This document shows, one piece after another, positions 7,868 through 10,478 of a DNA stretch of 10,478 nucleotides (its first letter is position 1; each line of letters starts with the position of its first letter). A model generated the notes under the pieces. The model had not been told where the DNA came from and searched no databases. It was given only the letters and a program-made list of their open reading frames with translations. The stretch is from Sulfurimonas sp. (lineage in GTDB: Bacteria; Campylobacterota; Campylobacteria; Campylobacterales; Sulfurimonadaceae): contig JALTUB010000185.1 in assembly GCA_027047745.1 (NCBI GenBank), positions 6,503 to 16,980 of the forward strand, read 5' to 3'. Made by a program: the position numbers and the translations under genes.

Positions 7868-8476
7868 ATGCAAATGATATTTTTTAGTTCAGATATTGAT
7901 ATTATAGATGAGTTGAAAATAAACAATTTTTTAGAGAATACTATCACTTCTTATGATATAAACTCTTTAGAAAATATCTTGTCTGCCTTTAGTAAGCCAT
8001 TTATACTAATCGCCGACTATGACTCAATGGCACAAGATATAAGTAAACTCATAGCAACAAACAAACTTCCAAAAAATAGTATAATTTTAGAAAAAGTACC
8101 AGAGATTGCATCAGGAAAAATGCTTATAGGGCATGGAGTAAAAGCATACGGAAACAGTAGGATGTCATCTGCAAACTTTAATCAGATGATTCAAACTGTC
8201 GTAGATGGAAAAGTTTGGACATACCCAGAACTCACAACAAGCCTTATCAAAAGTTCTGATGAATATACAATAAGTGAAGATTCTAAGACTCTCATAGATC
8301 ACAGATTGTCTCAAAAAGAAGTAGAGGTTGTTTATCTTATCCTAGATGGCTTAACAAATGATGCCATAGCAAAAAAACTAGATATAACAACAAGAACAGT
8401 AAAAGCACATATAAGTTCTATTTTCTCTAAGCTTCATGTAAGTGATAGACTTTCTTTGGTTTTACTTTTGAAATAA
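7868..8476 (+). CDS. LuxR-family transcriptional regulator with degenerate receiver-like domain
   Basis: A 202-residue putative DNA-binding regulator. The C-terminal LuxR/FixJ-type helix-turn-helix (about 146-201) is canonical: LSQKEVEVVYLILDGLTNDAIAKK leading into TTRTVKAHISSIFSKL, with the usual Glu, Gly, Val and Lys positions. Residues 1 to about 125 read like a CheY-type receiver. Asp50 at the end of FILIAD could be the phosphate acceptor and Asp9 part of the acidic pocket, but the conserved Thr/Ser position appears to be Glu75 and the conserved Lys after GVKAY is missing. It may therefore act without ordinary phosphorelay input, as proposed for atypical receivers such as that of CsgD. 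The gene starts two bases after the adaptor stop and must be co-transcribed with the type I secretion genes, suggesting control of the exporter, its substrate or the divergent pilus operon. No histidine kinase gene is nearby in the window. Confidence 0.82.
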   Translation: MQMIFFSSDIDIIDELKINNFLENTITSYDINSLENILSAFSKPFILIADYDSMAQDISKLIATNKLPKNSIILEKVPEIASGKMLIGHGVKAYGNSRMSSANFNQMIQTVVDGKVWTYPELTTSLIKSSDEYTISEDSKTLIDHRLSQKEVEVVYLILDGLTNDAIAKKLDITTRTVKAHISSIFSKLHVSDRLSLVLLLK

Positions 8477-8495
8477 GTGTTTAAATACTTTTTTT
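8475..8495 (+). terminator. Weak candidate terminator after the LuxR-type gene
   Basis: AAGTG (8475-8479) can pair with TACTT (8486-8490), including one G-U pair, around a six-base loop, followed by a run of T to 8495. The stem is short and AT-rich, so strength is doubtful. Its place between two convergent genes, only four bases apart, makes a termination role plausible. Confidence 0.3.
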
Positions 8496-8807
8496 AGAAG
8501 CTCTTTTTCTTTTACTCTTAGATATAACTTTTGAATACTCTTTTAAACCTATTCGCTCTATATCATCAAGCACTAAAAGTTTATTTATCTCTTCTATTCT
8601 ACCTAAATATCTAACAACATTTATAAAACGCTCTAATGATATTTTTCCACTTCTCTCAAAACTAGCATATGTATGGTAATTGAGTCCTGCTTTCTTTGCA
8701 AAATCTTCTTGAGAAATATTTAGATGAGTACGCATATCTTTTGCTCTGATTGCCAACTCTTGAGTTATTTCTTCACTTGTCTGCAAAGAAAATTCTATAT
8801 CAGTCAT
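8481..8807 (-). CDS. XRE/Cro-type HTH protein, HipB-like antitoxin candidate
   Basis: A 108-residue DNA-binding protein, the likely antitoxin and autorepressor partner of the HipA-family kinase encoded just upstream. The helix-turn-helix covers about residues 18-73: an RAKDMRTHLNISQEDFAKKAG helix pair, then LNYHTYASFERSGKISLERF, a pattern typical of XRE proteins paired with HipA. The C-terminus is a short basic tail (KSKRKRASKKS). The frame opens at 8831, but the ATG at 8807 is preferred because a GGAG site lies about six to seven bases upstream. This start overlaps the kinase stop by eight bases (ATGACTGA), so translation is probably coupled. In the classical E. coli hipBA operon the antitoxin gene comes first; here it is second. 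A plain transcriptional regulator without antitoxin activity remains possible. Confidence 0.75.
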   Translation of the reverse strand: MTDIEFSLQTSEEITQELAIRAKDMRTHLNISQEDFAKKAGLNYHTYASFERSGKISLERFINVVRYLGRIEEINKLLVLDDIERIGLKEYSKVISKSKRKRASKKSI

Positions 8808-10038
8808 GTATATCTCCAAACCTCTTATCAATCTCTTGGGTATCTTTTAAAATTGATTTAACAATCACATCATCAATCTCATACTCATTACACAATTTTT
8901 TAAGCCTCTGATGTTTTATCTCTATCATCTTCTTTATTATCTCTAATGGCTTAGTAATATTTCCAATCTTTGCTAACTTATTTATTTGTAAGGCTCGTGC
9001 AGATTTTGCAAATTTTTTATCAATAGTTAGCTGATGATGATTGAAATTTACATTGCTTCCAGTGTATGTAAGATCATATGCTGGAGCATAAGACCAAGCA
9101 CAATTTTCATCCATCAAAAAAGAAAAATTGCGTGAATGGTCATCTCTGTTGGCATAAACTAAATTAAAAATCATATTTTTATATATTTGAAGCATATTAT
9201 CATTTGGAACTTGTAGCATTAACGATGCTCTAAATAACAGTTCATATCCCATAGTAAAAGAACTAGCATCATGAGAAAATATTCCAGCTAAAGAATGCAC
9301 ATGGTACTCTTTTGCATTTGCATCTATATCAAATCGTTTGGTAATAAAATAACAGTTACCATCTTTGTCAATCTCTAAATATGAGTCACTCATATCTAAA
9401 CCTGATTCTTTAGCTAAAAGGTAATAAACATATTCAAGTTTAAGTTCATCATTTATTTTTTTTGCTTCTACACCCGTCTTTGTGTTAAACTTGATTATTG
9501 CATGTATAAAATCTTCTTTAGTAGTTATGCTATTACTTAATTCTATCTCTTTTGTGAAAGGATTATATTTTGCAATACCTTTGGCTTTAGCACCACCTGC
9601 TCCACTATTAGACTTTGCGATAAAAAAAGCAATATCACTTTCTTGACCTTCATATACATTTATACTTTCTTGTTTAAATTCTAAGAGTGATATTTGTATA
9701 GCAACATCTTCACTATTTATCGAAGGGGAAAATGACATTGCACCTATGGCATTACTTCCAATAAATGATAATCTTTTTAAAAGAGTTGCTTTTTTGCCAT
9801 AATTGTTAAAATAAAACTTATCAAAATACTCTTTTCCGTATGACCCAGAGATCGCATCTGCTAAGAGTCCAAGCTTATCTATCTCAGACTCTTTTTCTTT
9901 TACTAAAGTAGTGTGTTCAAATTTTAAAGGAGAGATACATCTCTGTTTCTCATTTTGAAGTTCAAAATATATAAGGTTAGAATTTTCTGAAATAAGTGCA
10001 ATTTCATTATCCCACATCGAAACATTTAAAAATTTCAT
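8800..10038 (-). CDS. hipA: HipA-family serine/threonine kinase (type II toxin-antitoxin toxin candidate)
   Basis: A 412-residue HipA-like kinase. E. coli HipA phosphorylates glutamyl-tRNA synthetase and halts growth; the target here is unknown. The N-terminal HipA_N/Couple_hipA region (about 1-105) includes ISPLKFE and LKRLSFIGSNAIGAMSF. A Gly-rich loop follows (SNSGAGGAKAKG, 143-154), then IIKFN with a candidate nucleotide-binding Lys183, the ITKRFD strand (232-237), the catalytic segment ANRDDHSRNFSF (296-307, Asp299 and Asn304) and the metal-binding APAYDLT (318-324, Asp322). All main kinase positions are present, so it should be active. Length fits single-chain HipA of the non-split type. 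A strong AGGAGA site lies five bases before the ATG. The HTH gene follows with an eight-base overlap. Promoter and palindrome at 10059-10110 suggest its own regulation. Confidence 0.88.
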   Translation of the reverse strand: MKFLNVSMWDNEIALISENSNLIYFELQNEKQRCISPLKFEHTTLVKEKESEIDKLGLLADAISGSYGKEYFDKFYFNNYGKKATLLKRLSFIGSNAIGAMSFSPSINSEDVAIQISLLEFKQESINVYEGQESDIAFFIAKSNSGAGGAKAKGIAKYNPFTKEIELSNSITTKEDFIHAIIKFNTKTGVEAKKINDELKLEYVYYLLAKESGLDMSDSYLEIDKDGNCYFITKRFDIDANAKEYHVHSLAGIFSHDASSFTMGYELLFRASLMLQVPNDNMLQIYKNMIFNLVYANRDDHSRNFSFLMDENCAWSYAPAYDLTYTGSNVNFNHHQLTIDKKFAKSARALQINKLAKIGNITKPLEIIKKMIEIKHQRLKKLCNEYEIDDVIVKSILKDTQEIDKRFGDIHD

Positions 10039-10058
10039 AATTCTCCTTTTAATACAAC

Positions 10059-10080
10059 AATCTATATTATTTTATAGATT
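10059..10080. promoter_or_regulatory. Palindrome between hipA promoter and ribosome site, candidate autorepression operator
   Basis: Perfect eight-base arms AATCTATA and TATAGATT around a six-base centre. It begins about nine bases downstream of the -10 box, at or just after the expected transcription start, and ends before the AAGGAG site. Read as TCTAT-N8-ATAGA, it has the same five-eight-five layout as the HipB operator of E. coli (TATCC-N8-GGATA), though the bases differ. A leader hairpin in the mRNA is the alternative. Confidence 0.45.
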
Positions 10081-10088
10081 GAGTTAAT

Positions 10089-10117
10089 ATTATAGCATAA
10101 TATGTATTATTGTATAT
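10089..10117 (-). promoter_or_regulatory. Promoter of the hipA-HTH operon
   Basis: Extended -10 TGCTATAAT on the minus strand (TATAAT at 10089-10094), with a weak -35 match TATACA 16 bases further upstream. Transcription would start near 10082 and leave a leader of about 45 bases holding the palindrome and the ribosome site. A second short dyad, ATAATA-TG-TATTAT (10097-10110), lies in the spacer, but it consists almost wholly of A and T. Confidence 0.55.
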
Positions 10118-10140
10118 TTAGATTTATTACTCCTGCTTTA

Positions 10141-10478
10141 CTATAACTTATCATACGCTGCTTTATAACCATTTAGTGCAGATTCTTTATAATAATATTT
10201 TGACTTTTTCATATCTACATCTACACCCAAACCTTTTTCATACATATCACCAAGATGAAAGTAAGAGCGACTATGCCCCTGCTTTGCAGATTTTTCAAAG
10301 AACTCTATAGACTTTGTATAATCTATCTTGCATCCTTTAGCCATCTTATAGCAAAGTGCCAGATTAAACTCTGCTTTTGCTAGACCTTTGTTTGCTGCGA
10401 TTTTATACCATGAAAAAGCTTTTAGATTATCTTTATCTACTCCTATGCCCTCTTCATGAAGCAGACCAAAAATATTTT
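10141..10478 (-). CDS. Sel1-repeat protein, C-terminal part (cut by right window edge)
   Basis: The frame is open from the right edge to the TAG at 10141, giving 111 complete codons of a longer protein. It consists of Sel1-like repeats of about 36 residues: a first unit with LLHEEGIGVDKDNLKAFSWY, a divergent second with LALCYKMAKGCKIDYTKSIE, and a canonical third with LGDMYEKGLGVDVDMKKSKY, followed by a short helical cap ending in YDKL. Sel1 repeats form alpha-alpha solenoids used for protein-protein contacts; in Campylobacterota many are secreted Cys-rich proteins, but the visible part has only two Cys and its location cannot be judged without the N-terminus. An internal ATG at 10344 sits inside the second repeat and is not a real start. 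It is read in the same direction as hipA, but the hipA promoter lies between, so they are probably separate units. Confidence 0.82.
   Translation of the reverse strand, partial: NIFGLLHEEGIGVDKDNLKAFSWYKIAANKGLAKAEFNLALCYKMAKGCKIDYTKSIEFFEKSAKQGHSRSYFHLGDMYEKGLGVDVDMKKSKYYYKESALNGYKAAYDKL

Noticed and set aside
8808..8831. Eight-residue N-terminal extension of the HTH protein
   Set aside because: The ATG at 8807 has a well-placed GGAG and gives a compact overlap with the kinase stop.
10141..10344. A complete 67-codon gene starting at ATG 10344
   Set aside because: The frame continues without a stop to the window edge and the upstream part completes Sel1 repeats, so this ATG is internal.
1..10478. 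CRISPR array, tRNA/rRNA genes, insertion sequences, attachment sites
   Set aside because: No regularly spaced repeats, cloverleaf-like sequence, transposase motifs or flanking direct repeats were seen on reading both strands.

Overview
The window is AT-rich, densely packed DNA, with genes overlapping or separated by a few bases and with TATAAT-type -10 boxes. Its gene types look like a free-living Campylobacterota (epsilonproteobacterium) such as a Sulfurimonas or Arcobacter relative. The taxonomic call is inferred from composition and protein style only; no rRNA or marker gene is present.

Layout. (1) Positions 1-2905, minus strand: four overlapping or abutting genes in the order MshI-like (PilM/PilN-type), MshJ/PilO-like, MshK/PilP-like and an MshL-type lipoprotein secretin cut by the left edge. 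This is the I-J-K-L order of MSHA type IV pilus loci and would form the inner-membrane alignment complex plus outer-membrane pore of a pilus. (2) Positions 2906-3030: a compact divergent promoter region with a TATAAT box facing each way and an inverted repeat around the rightward box. (3) Positions 3031-8476, plus strand: a complete type I secretion apparatus of LapB/LapC/LapE (large-adhesin) type, consisting of a TolC-family outer-membrane protein, an ABC exporter with a degenerate C39-like N-terminal domain and a HlyD-family adaptor. It ends with a LuxR-type regulator whose receiver-like domain appears degenerate. No substrate gene is in the window. (4) Positions 8481-10038, minus strand, convergent with the T1SS operon: a HipA-family kinase followed by an overlapping XRE-type HTH protein. 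This is a two-gene toxin-antitoxin-like module in reversed order (kinase first), with its own extended -10 promoter and a palindrome just downstream. (5) Positions 10141-10478, minus strand: the C-terminal end of a Sel1-repeat protein running off the right edge.

How it fits together: a pilus assembly operon and a large-adhesin-type exporter share one divergent control region, so the left 8.5 kb reads as a surface attachment locus, with the LuxR protein as a candidate local regulator. The HipA/HTH pair is a separate, self-contained unit. Nothing clearly outside known families was found. The points most worth a second look are a glutamine in place of the exporter's H-loop histidine, the pseudo-receiver regulator, the reversed hip gene order with its candidate operator, and the in-frame TAG junction between the MshJ- and MshK-like genes.
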